This document shows positions 16,745-25,623 of a stretch of DNA of 64,000 nt, in pieces. Every line of letters starts with the position of its first letter. The stretch's first letter is position 1. A model generated the notes under the pieces. It ran no database searches, was not told where the DNA came from, and was given only the letters and a program-made list of their open reading frames with translations. The stretch comes from JANLVJ01 sp031363945 (GTDB lineage: Bacteria > Bacteroidota > Bacteroidia > Sphingobacteriales > Sphingobacteriaceae). The stretch is taken from positions 62,001 through 126,000 of the forward strand of contig JANLVJ010000078.1 of NCBI GenBank assembly GCA_031363945.1, in the 5' to 3' direction. The translations under genes were made by a program, and so were the position numbers.

Positions 16745-19120
16745 TTAAAATTCTACATTCCATGTCACAGCCGGTATTGCCGTCCCTATAATTGATAATC
16801 GTTCAGCCTGCGTGATATTTGGATTGTTTTTATCAGTTTGAAAATAGATTGAATAGGCATTTTTTCTTCTGTACACATTATAAATTGAAAACACCCAGTT
16901 ACTCTGATACCTGCTATGTTCATGTTTCCTGCCATAAAGTGTAGCAGCCAGATCGAGCCGGTTATAAGAAGGCAACCGATAATTGTTTCTTGAATTCTGG
17001 GTATTGTATGGAATTACAATACCCTGAAAAATATAGCGGCTATTGGCGAATGTCGTACTTACCCCTGTCTGGTAGGTAAAATCTGCCGAAAAACTCCAGC
17101 GTGCAGAGTATTCGTATGTGGCAACAGTACTTAAATTATGCGTACGATCATATTTGGCTGGGTAATAGTTACCATCATTGATGCCAGGTATTTTTCGTTC
17201 GGTTTTTGACAAGGTATAGCTAAGGTAACCCTGTAATCGTCCAGTATTCTTTTTCATGTAAAATTCTGCTCCATATGACCTTGCATTGCCATAAAGCAAC
17301 TCTCCTTCAAGGTTCTTATTCAGTAAAGTTTGCGCCCCGTTTACATAATCAATCTGGTTATAAAGTTTTTTATAATACAGTTCGACTGAGGTTTCAAAAG
17401 CCTGTTTGTACAGATTTTGAAAGTACCCTATAGAGACCTGATCAGCTTTTTCAGGCTGAATATTATTAGAGGTACTGGCCCAGATATCAAATGGTGAAGC
17501 GGCATTTGTATTTGAGATCAGGTGAATATATTGAGCTGTACGGTTATAACTTGCTTTAATAGAGCTTTCATCGTTTAGAAGGTACCTTACCGAAATACGT
17601 GGTTCGAGTGCTGCATATGTTTTTATACTTGAACCTTTGGCATATAAACGTCCGTTAAAAGCTGTTTTAGTCTGACCTAAAGCTCCAGCGTATGAAAATA
17701 TGCTGTCACGGGCGGCAGCAACATAATCGAAGACTGACATATGCAGGCCGTATTGTACAGAGAGAGCCTTACTTATGTTTAATTGATGCTGAGCATATAA
17801 ACCATATTCATAGGCCCGCTGTAAAGGGGTACTCAATGTATTAAAGAAAGAAGTACTCCCTTGAGGTTGAACTTTACCGGGTTCTATATCGTAACGGTTA
17901 ATACTGGTACCGAATTTTACCTGGTTTGATTTATCAATTGCCCAGTTGAAGTCTGTTTTTACCTGACTGTTTAAAATATTTGTCAGATATGTAAAGCCGT
18001 TCGTGCCAGAAGGTATGCCTAAAGAATTAGTAAAATTGCTAACTCCGGTTGTGCCATCTACCTGAAATCTCGGTGAAAACCGGTGTTTCCAGTTAAGACT
18101 ACCCAAGGCATTACCATAGGTGAAACCAAACTGTCCATTGAAATTTGCTACATCCTGCCCGTAATATGAGCTCATTTCAAGCTTGTCATTATTGCCCATA
18201 TTGAATGATGCTTTTGCATTCAGATCATAGAAATAGGCATATGATTTACGGGTAACCGGGTTATGTGATAGTTTAAGAAATAAATCAGCATAAGACCTTC
18301 GGGCTGAAACGAAGAATGTGCTACTTCCTTTCTGAATTGGGCCGCCAAGGGCTAAACGGCTTGAAACTGTCCCCAAACCTCCAGAACCACTGATTTTATC
18401 AGGATCACCATCTTTTAACCTGACATCAAGAATAGATGACAGGCGGCCAGCATACTCAGCAGGGATACCCCCCTTTATCAATGTTGCATCCTGAACGGCA
18501 TCCGGATTATAGACAGAAAAGAAACCGAAGAGGTGTGAACTATTGAATAGGGGCTCTCTATCCATTAAAACCAGATTCTGGTCTACTCCACCGCCCCTGA
18601 CATTAAAACCAGTAGCCCCTTCACCAACAGTACTAACACCTGGTAGCGTTAGCACACTTCGTATGATATCTACTTCTCCAAATAATGCTGGAAGTTTTTT
18701 CAGTGTTTTCATTTCAAGGCGGTGGGTGCCCATATCCATGCTTTTTACCAGATTGCGGCTTCTATTTGCTTTGACAACAATCTCTGCTGTTTCATGATAG
18801 CTTTCCTGCAGCTTAAAATCAAGGCTTGTACGGTTGTCTATAGAGACCTGCTGTTCAAGGGTTGTAAAACCCAGATAAGCAGCTTCTATTTTATATTTTC
18901 CGGCAGGTAAGCTAAAACTATAATAACCTTCACTATTGGTGCTGATGCTTAAATGAAGTTCTTTAATAGTTAAGGCGACTCCAGCAAGTGGCTCACCTGA
19001 ATTACTCCGAATATGACCATGAAGAGCGTATTTTTTAATAAGATTTTGCTGGCTGAAACAGTTAGCTATGCTGCAACAAAAAGAAATGAATACGAAAAGC
19101 AGTGTAATTTTTATGAGCAT
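16745..19120 (-). CDS. TonB-dependent receptor paired with DUF4249 lipoprotein
   Basis: 791 residues: signal peptide (1-24), CarboxypepD_reg-like domain (about 32-112, LHGHIRSNSGEPLAGVALTI), plug (about 125-240: SVLTLPGVSTVGEGATGFNVRGGGVDQNLVLMDREPLFN, then ATLIKGGIPAEYAGRLSSILDVRLKDG) and a barrel ending PAVTWNVEF. The 'STVGEGATGFNVRGG' plug is typical of the Bacteroidetes subgroup that travels with DUF4249. Outer-membrane import, substrate unknown. Transcribed before the DUF4249 gene; 140 bases separate its start from the divergent Bax-inhibitor gene. Confidence 0.93.
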   Translation of the reverse strand: MLIKITLLFVFISFCCSIANCFSQQNLIKKYALHGHIRSNSGEPLAGVALTIKELHLSISTNSEGYYSFSLPAGKYKIEAAYLGFTTLEQQVSIDNRTSLDFKLQESYHETAEIVVKANRSRNLVKSMDMGTHRLEMKTLKKLPALFGEVDIIRSVLTLPGVSTVGEGATGFNVRGGGVDQNLVLMDREPLFNSSHLFGFFSVYNPDAVQDATLIKGGIPAEYAGRLSSILDVRLKDGDPDKISGSGGLGTVSSRLALGGPIQKGSSTFFVSARRSYADLFLKLSHNPVTRKSYAYFYDLNAKASFNMGNNDKLEMSSYYGQDVANFNGQFGFTYGNALGSLNWKHRFSPRFQVDGTTGVSNFTNSLGIPSGTNGFTYLTNILNSQVKTDFNWAIDKSNQVKFGTSINRYDIEPGKVQPQGSTSFFNTLSTPLQRAYEYGLYAQHQLNISKALSVQYGLHMSVFDYVAAARDSIFSYAGALGQTKTAFNGRLYAKGSSIKTYAALEPRISVRYLLNDESSIKASYNRTAQYIHLISNTNAASPFDIWASTSNNIQPEKADQVSIGYFQNLYKQAFETSVELYYKKLYNQIDYVNGAQTLLNKNLEGELLYGNARSYGAEFYMKKNTGRLQGYLSYTLSKTERKIPGINDGNYYPAKYDRTHNLSTVATYEYSARWSFSADFTYQTGVSTTFANSRYIFQGIVIPYNTQNSRNNYRLPSYNRLDLAATLYGRKHEHSRYQSNWVFSIYNVYRRKNAYSIYFQTDKNNPNITQAERLSIIGTAIPAVTWNVEF

Positions 19121-19209
19121 TCTTGCCTTAAAGCTTGGTTATTAAAGAGCAAACTTAAATTTTTTCTATTTGTTTATTAATTAACGATTATTAAATGGTA
19201 AACACCTGA

Positions 19210-19240
19210 TTTTAGGTCTACTTGAAAATCAGTATCTTTG
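19210..19240 (+). promoter_or_regulatory. Predicted promoter of the Bax-inhibitor-1 gene
   Basis: TATCTTTG at 19233-19240 matches the Bacteroidetes -7 consensus TAnnTTTG; 19 bases upstream lies TTTT (19210-19213) instead of TTTG. Expected start of transcription is near 19247, about 13 bases before the ATG. Confidence 0.4.
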
Positions 19241-19259
19241 TACTTTATTAAACTTATAT

Positions 19260-19988
19260 ATGGATAGCAAAACGAATATTGATTATGTACTTTCCTCGCA
19301 AAAATCTGCTTTAGGAAATGCGTCTAAAACTTTCCTAGCCAATGTATTTAGCTGGATGTTTCTTGCGCTTATTATTTCAGCCGTTGCCTCTCTTGTGTTT
19401 GCTTCAAATCAGGTTCTACTCGGGTATCTGGTAAATCCGATGAAAGGTCTTACAGGTCTGGGTATGCTGGTTATGTTCTCACCACTGGCCTTCGTATTAC
19501 TGATGTCTTTTGGGTATAATAAACTTTCTTTTCCGCTGCTGATAAGCCTTTTTATGGTTTATTCGGCAATTACAGGAATCAGTTTAAGTTTCATTTTTCT
19601 GGTTTATACCTCATCATCAATTGCTTTGACCTTTGGTATAACAGCTGTTACCTTTGGAACTATGGCTATTACAGGCTATACCACAAAAACTGACCTGAGT
19701 AAGTTCGGTTCTATTATGATGATGCTACTTGTGGGTCTTGTCATTGCAATGGTAGTGAATATTTTCTTACATAGCTCAGGCCTTGAATACCTACTCAGTT
19801 TTCTAGGGGTAGCTGTATTTACCGGTTTAACAGCGTATGATGTTCAGAAAATCAAGCTTATGTCTGAGTCAATAGAATTCAGTGGAGAAGATAGCCGCAA
19901 GGTTGCCGTTATGGGAGCCCTTCGTTTGTACCTTGATTTTATCAACATGTTCTTATTCATGCTCCGTTTATTTGGAAACAGAAAATAA
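19260..19988 (+). CDS. Bax inhibitor-1/YccA family membrane protein
   Basis: 242 residues with about seven hydrophobic segments and the family signature near the C-terminus: FTGLTAYDVQKIKLM (about 192-206) and ALRLYLDFINMFLFMLRLFG (222-241). Inner-membrane protein of the TMBIM/BI-1 superfamily. Bacterial members include YetJ, a pH-dependent calcium leak channel, and YccA, a modulator of FtsH; which role applies here cannot be read from the sequence. Own promoter and terminator, so monocistronic. Confidence 0.92.
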   Translation: MDSKTNIDYVLSSQKSALGNASKTFLANVFSWMFLALIISAVASLVFASNQVLLGYLVNPMKGLTGLGMLVMFSPLAFVLLMSFGYNKLSFPLLISLFMVYSAITGISLSFIFLVYTSSSIALTFGITAVTFGTMAITGYTTKTDLSKFGSIMMMLLVGLVIAMVVNIFLHSSGLEYLLSFLGVAVFTGLTAYDVQKIKLMSESIEFSGEDSRKVAVMGALRLYLDFINMFLFMLRLFGNRK

Positions 19989-20008
19989 GTAACACGATTT
20001 TATTAAAT

Positions 20009-20043
20009 AAACCCCGTGGAAATCAAATTCAGCGGGGTTTTTT
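20009..20043 (+). terminator. Intrinsic terminator after the Bax-inhibitor-1 gene
   Basis: AAACCCCG (20009-20016) pairs with CGGGGTTT (20033-20040), loop of 16 bases, followed by further T residues (six in a row in total). Lies 21 bases after the stop codon. Confidence 0.8.
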
Positions 20044-20138
20044 ATTTTTATATAATACCCTAAGCGACTAAGGTTAGGTGCAGTTAGTGGGTTTGGTTAG
20101 GTGCATTTATGTCAATTTATAAATAATACAACTGTAAT

Positions 20139-20963
20139 TTAGTGAGGCCCGGTTTCAACACGCTGAAATACCAGAAAATGCTGCCATGGCAAAAATTCCT
20201 GGTCGCTGATAAGCTTGAAACCATTTGCTGAAAATTCTTTATTGACCTGAACGGCGCTCATTTTATGCAGGTTTCGTATAGGTACCTCTTTATCTTCAGC
20301 CCGATATTCAAGTATAACTACCTGGCCACAGGGTTTCAGTGATTCTCTGACCGAGGCAAGCATTTCATTTGGGTAGAGCAACTCATGGTAAACATCAACT
20401 AACAAAACCACATCTACACTTGAACGAGCAAGTCCTGTTGACTTATCCGTACCTCTCACTATTTCTACATTTTTTAAACCCAGCTGGTTTTTACGGTTGG
20501 CGAGATAATGCAGCATTTCATCCTGTATTTCTTCAGCATAGATCCTTCCTCCTGATAATTTAGGGGCAATTTTAAAGGTATAATATCCTGTTCCTGCGCC
20601 AATATCAGCTACGATACTATTTTTTGTAATAGGGAGCTTTTGTATCGCCTGTAAGGTTTTTTCTTCCTTCTGCCTGTAATCACGTTCGAGCCAGTCGGCT
20701 CCGTCAAAACTCATAACTTTGGCAATTTCACGTCCCATATACACTTTACCCACTCCATCAGGATCAGCAACTTTATGGGTGTAAACTGATGTATTTGACT
20801 TTGATGCCTGGGTTTGAGCTGGTGTTCTGGCATGGGTTAGTGCAGGTGATCTGACTTGGACCTGAGCAGCATTAACAGGAACTTTAACCTGTGCCTGCAT
20901 CTGGAAGACGCCCCCTACAACTCCCTGAAAAATTAAAACCCCGAATAATATTCTAAATAACAT
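20139..20963 (-). CDS. Exported class I SAM-dependent methyltransferase
   Basis: 274 residues. The N-terminus is a hydrophobic signal (MLFRILFGVLIFQGVVGG...MQAQ), followed by a low-complexity linker rich in Q, A, T and P (about 26-60), then a Rossmann methyltransferase domain: motif I VADIGAGTGYYTFKIA (about 116-131), acidic residue of motif II in GGRIYAEEI, SVDVVLLVDVYHELLYPNEML (motif IV/post-I) and LKPCGQVVILEY. The MGREIAKVMSFDGADWLER segment before motif I is shared by related Bacteroidetes proteins. Methyl donor supply outside the cytoplasm would be a problem, so either the signal acts as a membrane anchor with the domain inside, or the substrate is modified before export. Substrate unknown. 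Confidence 0.8.
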   Translation of the reverse strand: MLFRILFGVLIFQGVVGGVFQMQAQVKVPVNAAQVQVRSPALTHARTPAQTQASKSNTSVYTHKVADPDGVGKVYMGREIAKVMSFDGADWLERDYRQKEEKTLQAIQKLPITKNSIVADIGAGTGYYTFKIAPKLSGGRIYAEEIQDEMLHYLANRKNQLGLKNVEIVRGTDKSTGLARSSVDVVLLVDVYHELLYPNEMLASVRESLKPCGQVVILEYRAEDKEVPIRNLHKMSAVQVNKEFSANGFKLISDQEFLPWQHFLVFQRVETGPH

Positions 20964-21094
20964 CTATGATTGATTTAGCAAAAATCAAAATTGGTAAAAG
21001 CATAAGTGGGCAAACTACAACTATCAACTGATTAACCTCATAAGGCGGCAATCTACGGCTATTAACTAGTAGACTTTATTAGCTGATGACCTGC

Positions 21095-22393
21095 CTAGAT
21101 GAGTCGCTTGATCAGTTGTGTGCTTTTCATTCTTCCCTCTTCGAGCCGGTCACTAAAAAAGTCTTTCACCTGATTAAAATGGGCTTTATATCCCTCCATA
21201 TCTCCATAACCGATAATAGCCGACCACTCTCTTACGGCTGAATGAAACTCGAGATCATCACCCCTGATTGATTTATCAAATAAGGCTGTCTGTATTGACT
21301 CTTCAAGTAAATCTTCATTTTTAAAAAGATATTCTGCGATACCCAGTCTGAGCCTGAATGGTGGGGTCTGGCAAACCAGGTTATCATAGGGGTTAACTCC
21401 CAGATGTGTCCAGGCATCGACCATGCTGAGCAGACTCAGGTGTGAATTTGGTTTATAAGCTGCTTTATTAGTTGCCATTGAAAACTCACGCATAATTTCA
21501 TCATCCAGTAAAACAGGCTTTCGGCTTTCATGAAAAACAAAATCCCGGGCTTTGTAAAGGCGCTCACGAAATTCTTTTTCTCTTTCCATAATCATCAGTT
21601 TGAAAAGCTCTGATTCTGAAACAGCATATCTTCTGACTTGTGTACGCGCATAGGGGTTTAAAATGGCCAGTCCTGCATAAACGTGTGCCTTATAGCTGAA
21701 TATACGTAAGGTTGTCAGTATTTTAACATTATCAATTCCACCGGTATAAGCATCATTTTCCCAGGGGTAGGTGCCTCCTTCTTTCCATGCTGTACCCATA
21801 CTTTCGAAACCCAGATGGGTGACAGCCTGAGTATCGGCAACAATTTTATCATGTGTATGAAAATCAGGCATATGTATCAGCTCACAACCCAGGTTTTCAA
21901 AAATAGTTGCAATTCCGTCATATGACGTCTGGCTATTGCGATAGGGTATCATGACAATATTCTGACCCCGGGGCTCGAAACCTGGACCATGTAGGGCATG
22001 GAGGCTGATTATTTCAACATCTTTTGGCAGAAAGGCTTCAAAAGCTGCAATTTCAGGATGCTTGACAGATGTTTGTCCGGCAACGACAGCACCTGTGCGG
22101 GTATAAGGCCCATATTCTCTGACTGCTTTACCAATAAGTTCGGCTTCTACGGAATAAATAATCAAATCACATTTTCTGGAAATTTCTTTTCCATCTTCAA
22201 ATACTTCTATCCCGAATGGCGACAGCTCACTGCTCAACCTGATAAATTCTGAAGGCAGATCGCTACCGCAAACAGAATATCCAGCAGCGGCTAGCGCCTT
22301 AGCGTATAATTTGCCCATATCTCCGAGGCCAATTATTCCAATGATCATGTTTTGTTTCAAGGGCTCCGTATTTTTAGTGATATAATCAGACAT
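21095..22393 (-). CDS. tyrA: Prephenate dehydrogenase of the fungal TYR1 type
   Basis: 432 residues, close to the roughly 450 of yeast Tyr1 and much longer than bacterial TyrA cores (about 280). NAD(P)-binding GIIGLGDMGKLYA lies at about 18-30. Segments that match fungal Tyr1 as I remember it are DLIIYSVEA, VVAGQTSVKHPEIAAFEAFLPKD, SLHALHGP, HDKIVADTQAVTHLGFESMG, LRIFSYKAHVYAGLAILNP, LLDDEIM and PNSHLSLLSMVDAWTHLGVNPYD. The enzyme oxidatively decarboxylates prephenate to 4-hydroxyphenylpyruvate for tyrosine. Cytoplasmic. It stands alone, flanked by a convergent-side methyltransferase and a divergent GMC gene, while the aromatic operon at 39-44 kb lacks tyrA. Met16 (22348) is an alternative start. 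Confidence 0.88.
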   Translation of the reverse strand: MSDYITKNTEPLKQNMIIGIIGLGDMGKLYAKALAAAGYSVCGSDLPSEFIRLSSELSPFGIEVFEDGKEISRKCDLIIYSVEAELIGKAVREYGPYTRTGAVVAGQTSVKHPEIAAFEAFLPKDVEIISLHALHGPGFEPRGQNIVMIPYRNSQTSYDGIATIFENLGCELIHMPDFHTHDKIVADTQAVTHLGFESMGTAWKEGGTYPWENDAYTGGIDNVKILTTLRIFSYKAHVYAGLAILNPYARTQVRRYAVSESELFKLMIMEREKEFRERLYKARDFVFHESRKPVLLDDEIMREFSMATNKAAYKPNSHLSLLSMVDAWTHLGVNPYDNLVCQTPPFRLRLGIAEYLFKNEDLLEESIQTALFDKSIRGDDLEFHSAVREWSAIIGYGDMEGYKAHFNQVKDFFSDRLEEGRMKSTQLIKRLI

Positions 22394-22557
22394 TAAAGAT
22401 TGAAATAATTTTCAAATACAGGCCTTACGCATTTTTTAATTTCGTTATACTTGAACTCTGTAGATTCTAAACAGCTAAAAACATGAGTTTGTTGTTTTTA
22501 TAATGCGCTGACTTATAATGCTGCACCTACGTACCAAATCAATTTAATAAATTCTGG

Positions 22558-24300
22558 ATGAGCAATTTTGAAATTAAGAAATCAGCAAAAACTTATGATG
22601 TAGTAATTGTAGGATCTGGTGCAGGTGGGGGTATGGCTGGTTACATCCTGGCAAAGGCAGGTGTAAAAGTATTGATGGTTGAGGCTGGTCCTATGTTTGA
22701 CCCGGCAAAAGACTCACAGCAGCTTAAATGGCCCTGGGAATCGCCCCGTAGAGGGGCTGGCACGAACAGAGCCTTTGGTGATTTTGATGCGGCTTATGGG
22801 GGCTGGGAAATAGAAGGCGAACCTTATACTCAAAAAGATAAATCAGAATTCGGCTGGTTCAGATCAAGAATGCTTGGTGGCAGAACCAATCACTGGGGCC
22901 GTATAGCACTTCGGTTTGGTCAGCATGATTTTAAAGGTAAAACTTTCGACGGGATAGGCGATGACTGGCCCATTACTTATGATGATGTAAAACCCTTCTA
23001 TGACCGGGTAGATAAACTTATTGGGGTTTATGGTACGGTAGAGGGTCTTGAAAATAATCCCGATGGAGTGTTTCTAAAACCACCAGCTCCCCGTTTGCCT
23101 GAGCTTTTTATAAAAAAGGCAGCGGCAAAGGTTGGGGTAAAGGTGATCCCTGGAAGGGGTTCTGTTTTAACAGAGGCTCTGCCTGGTAATACCGAGCGTG
23201 GTGTTTGTTTTAATTGTGCCCAGTGTAGCCGTAGCTGCAAGATCTATGGTGACTTCTCTGCTTCTTCCTGCCTAGTATTACCTGCTTTAAAGACGGGTAA
23301 CCTTGAAATCATACCCAATGCCATGGTGCGTGAGGTATTGACAGGTAAAGACGGGCTGGCCGCCGGGGTTTCTTATATCGATAGAAATACCCTCGAAGAA
23401 TTCGAGGTCATGGGTCAGACGGTAATACTTGCCGCCAGCTCCTGTGAATCAGCCAGAATTATGCTTAATTCAAAATCAACCCTTTTTCCAAATGGTATTG
23501 GCAATGGTAGTGGCATTGTTGGCAAATACCTTCATGATTCAACGGGTAAAAATATGGGGGGTTATCTGCCCCAGCTGATAGATCGTAAGCGTTATAATGA
23601 AGATGGTGTTGGCAGCTTGCATATCTATGGCCCATGGGTCAAAGACAATAAAAAATTAGATTTTCCCAGAGGATATCATATTGAATTCGGCGGTGGCATG
23701 GGAATGCCTGGTTACGGGTTTGGGATGGGAATGGAAAGAATGAATGGCAAGCAGCCTGGCCGTAACGGTGAGAAGAAAGAGGCTGGAGGTTATGGCGCTT
23801 CGTTAAAAGATGATTACCGCCGTTTCTTTGGTACAGATGTAGGTATGGCTGGCAGGGGTATGGCCCTGGCACGGATAACCAACTATTGCGAAATTGACCC
23901 TTCTGTTGTAGATAAATTCGGTATTCCGGTACTTCGCTTTAACTATAAATGGGGTGATGAAGAAATCAAACAGGTTAAACATATGCAGGAAACTTTTCAG
24001 GAGGTGATGCACGCCATGGGTGCTGAAATTCAAGGTGGTATTGATACGGCTGAAAATAACTGGGGTATTGAACGACCAGGCCTTATCATTCATGAAGTCG
24101 GAACAGTGAGAATGGGTGATGATCCAAAGACATCAGCACTGAATAAATGGTGTCAGTCACATGAAGTCAAAAACTTATTTGTCACCGATGGTTCATCTTT
24201 CGTGCAACAGGGTGATAAAAACCCAACCTGGACAATTCTTGCCCTGTCAATGCGCACAGCTGAATATATTATTGATCAAAAAAAGAAGAGTACTATTTAA
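22558..24300 (+). CDS. GMC-type FAD dehydrogenase, large subunit with Cys cluster
   Basis: 580 residues. FAD-binding GSGAGGG (19-25), VEAG at the end of strand 2, the GMC segment MLGGRTNHWG (105-114), and a C-terminal GTVRMGDDPKTSALN...NLFVTDGSSFVQQGDKNPTWTILALSMR. Cys217, 220, 223 and 227 (CFNCAQCSRSC) plus Cys238 form a cluster that resembles the iron-sulfur ligands of bacterial FAD glucose/gluconate dehydrogenases. No signal peptide of its own; the next gene, 9 bases on, is a Tat-targeted subunit 3, so export as a bound complex is likely. Oxidises a sugar or polyol in the periplasm with electrons passed to the respiratory chain; a separate cytochrome subunit is not seen nearby. Confidence 0.88.
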   Translation: MSNFEIKKSAKTYDVVIVGSGAGGGMAGYILAKAGVKVLMVEAGPMFDPAKDSQQLKWPWESPRRGAGTNRAFGDFDAAYGGWEIEGEPYTQKDKSEFGWFRSRMLGGRTNHWGRIALRFGQHDFKGKTFDGIGDDWPITYDDVKPFYDRVDKLIGVYGTVEGLENNPDGVFLKPPAPRLPELFIKKAAAKVGVKVIPGRGSVLTEALPGNTERGVCFNCAQCSRSCKIYGDFSASSCLVLPALKTGNLEIIPNAMVREVLTGKDGLAAGVSYIDRNTLEEFEVMGQTVILAASSCESARIMLNSKSTLFPNGIGNGSGIVGKYLHDSTGKNMGGYLPQLIDRKRYNEDGVGSLHIYGPWVKDNKKLDFPRGYHIEFGGGMGMPGYGFGMGMERMNGKQPGRNGEKKEAGGYGASLKDDYRRFFGTDVGMAGRGMALARITNYCEIDPSVVDKFGIPVLRFNYKWGDEEIKQVKHMQETFQEVMHAMGAEIQGGIDTAENNWGIERPGLIIHEVGTVRMGDDPKTSALNKWCQSHEVKNLFVTDGSSFVQQGDKNPTWTILALSMRTAEYIIDQKKKSTI

Positions 24301-24309
24301 TCAACCCTT

Positions 24310-24942
24310 ATGAACAGACGTGAATCGTTAAAAGCCCTGACATTGGGCTCTCTATCAGCAGGTTTATTACTTGAAGCCTGTGCCCCGAAAGGTGATGTGC
24401 ATGATACACCTGCGGTCTCTGCCGATGTGGCCGTAGCAGTGCCAGGCAGGGAACCGTTTGAGGTTGAACGTGACCGGCAATTAAATGCTAAAACTTTTTT
24501 TAGCCCTGATGAGCTTCAGTGTATAACTTTATTGGGAGATATTATCATTCCTAGAGATGCCCATTCTGGCAATGCATCAGATGCGAAGGTACCGGCGTTT
24601 ATCGAGTTTATTGTCAAAGATATGCCCGAGCATCAGGTGCCTATTCGGGGTGGTCTGCGCTGGTTAAACCTGCGCTCACTGAAGCATTTTAATAAATCAT
24701 TTGCTTCAGTCACAGATACCGAGCGCATCGCTTTAGTTGAAGAAATTGCCTGGCCAGAAAAATCAAAACCTGAGGTTAGTCAGGGAGTTTCCTTTTTTAA
24801 CCATATTCGCGGTTTGGTAGCTACTGGTTTTTTTACCACCGAAATGGGTATTAAAGACCTCGGATATGTTGGTAATAAGCCAAATGTCTGGTTGGGTGTA
24901 CCACCTGAAATTGTAAAGCAGTATGGACTTGAAGGTGTATAG
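24310..24942 (+). CDS. Gluconate 2-dehydrogenase subunit 3 family protein (Tat lipoprotein)
   Basis: 210 residues. N-terminus MNRRESLKALTLGSLSAGLLLEAC has a twin arginine, a hydrophobic stretch and a lipobox-like LLEAC (Cys24), so a Tat-exported lipoprotein. The family core follows: FFSPDELQCITLLGDIIIPRDAHSGNASDAKVPAFIEFIV (about 63-102) and the C-terminal FFTTEMGIKDLGYVGNKPNVWLGVP. Small subunits of this type escort the FAD subunit through the Tat pathway and tether the complex. Starts 9 bases after the GMC gene stop, so a two-gene operon. Confidence 0.9.
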   Translation: MNRRESLKALTLGSLSAGLLLEACAPKGDVHDTPAVSADVAVAVPGREPFEVERDRQLNAKTFFSPDELQCITLLGDIIIPRDAHSGNASDAKVPAFIEFIVKDMPEHQVPIRGGLRWLNLRSLKHFNKSFASVTDTERIALVEEIAWPEKSKPEVSQGVSFFNHIRGLVATGFFTTEMGIKDLGYVGNKPNVWLGVPPEIVKQYGLEGV

Positions 24943-24947
24943 TATTT

Positions 24948-24973
24948 AATTACACCTCTGTAATTTCTTTTTT
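24948..24973 (+). terminator. Probable intrinsic terminator after the GMC operon
   Basis: AATTACA (24948-24954), loop CCTC, TGTAATT (24959-24965), then a T-rich tract TCTTTTTTT. The stem is A+T-rich, which lowers confidence, but position (6 bases after the stop codon) and T-tract fit. Confidence 0.5.
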
Positions 24974-25039
24974 TACAAAATGGCATTATTTATGAGCACG
25001 TCAGGCCGACCGTCTTGAATGATTTATAAACCAAATAAA

Positions 25040-25537
25040 ATGGCCAATTTAACTCCCCTTGCAATAATTAAAAGTCTAAGAGCAGAATTATCAGCACTCC
25101 TGAAGGGTGGCAATGCTCACGTAAGCTTTCAGGTAGCAATTAAAAATCTGCTTCCTGAACTCAGAAGTAAGAAGATTGAAAATGTACCTTATACCATCTG
25201 GCAGTTGGTAGATCATATTCGAATAGCCCAGCATGATATCTTAAGTTTTTGCACCAATAGCCGCTATCAGTCACCAAAATGGCCTGAAGATTACTGGAAC
25301 AAATCAGATGGCCCAAAAGGCGCTGCCGAATGGACAGGTTGCATACAGCAGATTTCTGATGATCGTCGTACCTTTATTAATCTGGTAGAAAATGAGCAGC
25401 TTGATCTCTTCACCCCATTTACCCATGGTGAAGGACAAAATCTTTTCAATGAGGCTCAGGTGATCGCCGATCATACATCATACCATACCGGTGAAATAAT
25501 TTTGCTGAGGCGCATTTTCGGAGACTGGGAAAGTTAA
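25040..25537 (+). CDS. DinB family protein (putative metal-dependent hydrolase fold)
   Basis: 165 residues from ATG 25040; an in-frame ATG at 25019 would add MIYKPNK, not typical. Four-helix DinB/YfiT-like pattern with the metal-ligand histidines in IWQLVDHIRIAQHDIL (first helix pair) and near the end in ADHTSYHTGEIILLRRIFG. Members include bacillithiol and mycothiol transferases and many uncharacterised stress proteins. Cytoplasmic, no clear partner; lies between the GMC operon and the glycosyltransferase operon. Function not assignable beyond the fold. Confidence 0.85.
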   Translation: MANLTPLAIIKSLRAELSALLKGGNAHVSFQVAIKNLLPELRSKKIENVPYTIWQLVDHIRIAQHDILSFCTNSRYQSPKWPEDYWNKSDGPKGAAEWTGCIQQISDDRRTFINLVENEQLDLFTPFTHGEGQNLFNEAQVIADHTSYHTGEIILLRRIFGDWES

Positions 25538-25623
25538 TGATTAGCATTCAGATACTGGCTCCACTCGTATAGTCAGATTAATCAGTTACGGGTTTCACGT
25601 TTTACCTCTTAAAATAGTAAGAA

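Noticed and set aside
20072..20105. Two copies of GGTTAGGTGCA between convergent genes
   Set aside because: Eleven-base direct repeat only twice, in a spacer with no promoter function expected; probably chance or old slippage.
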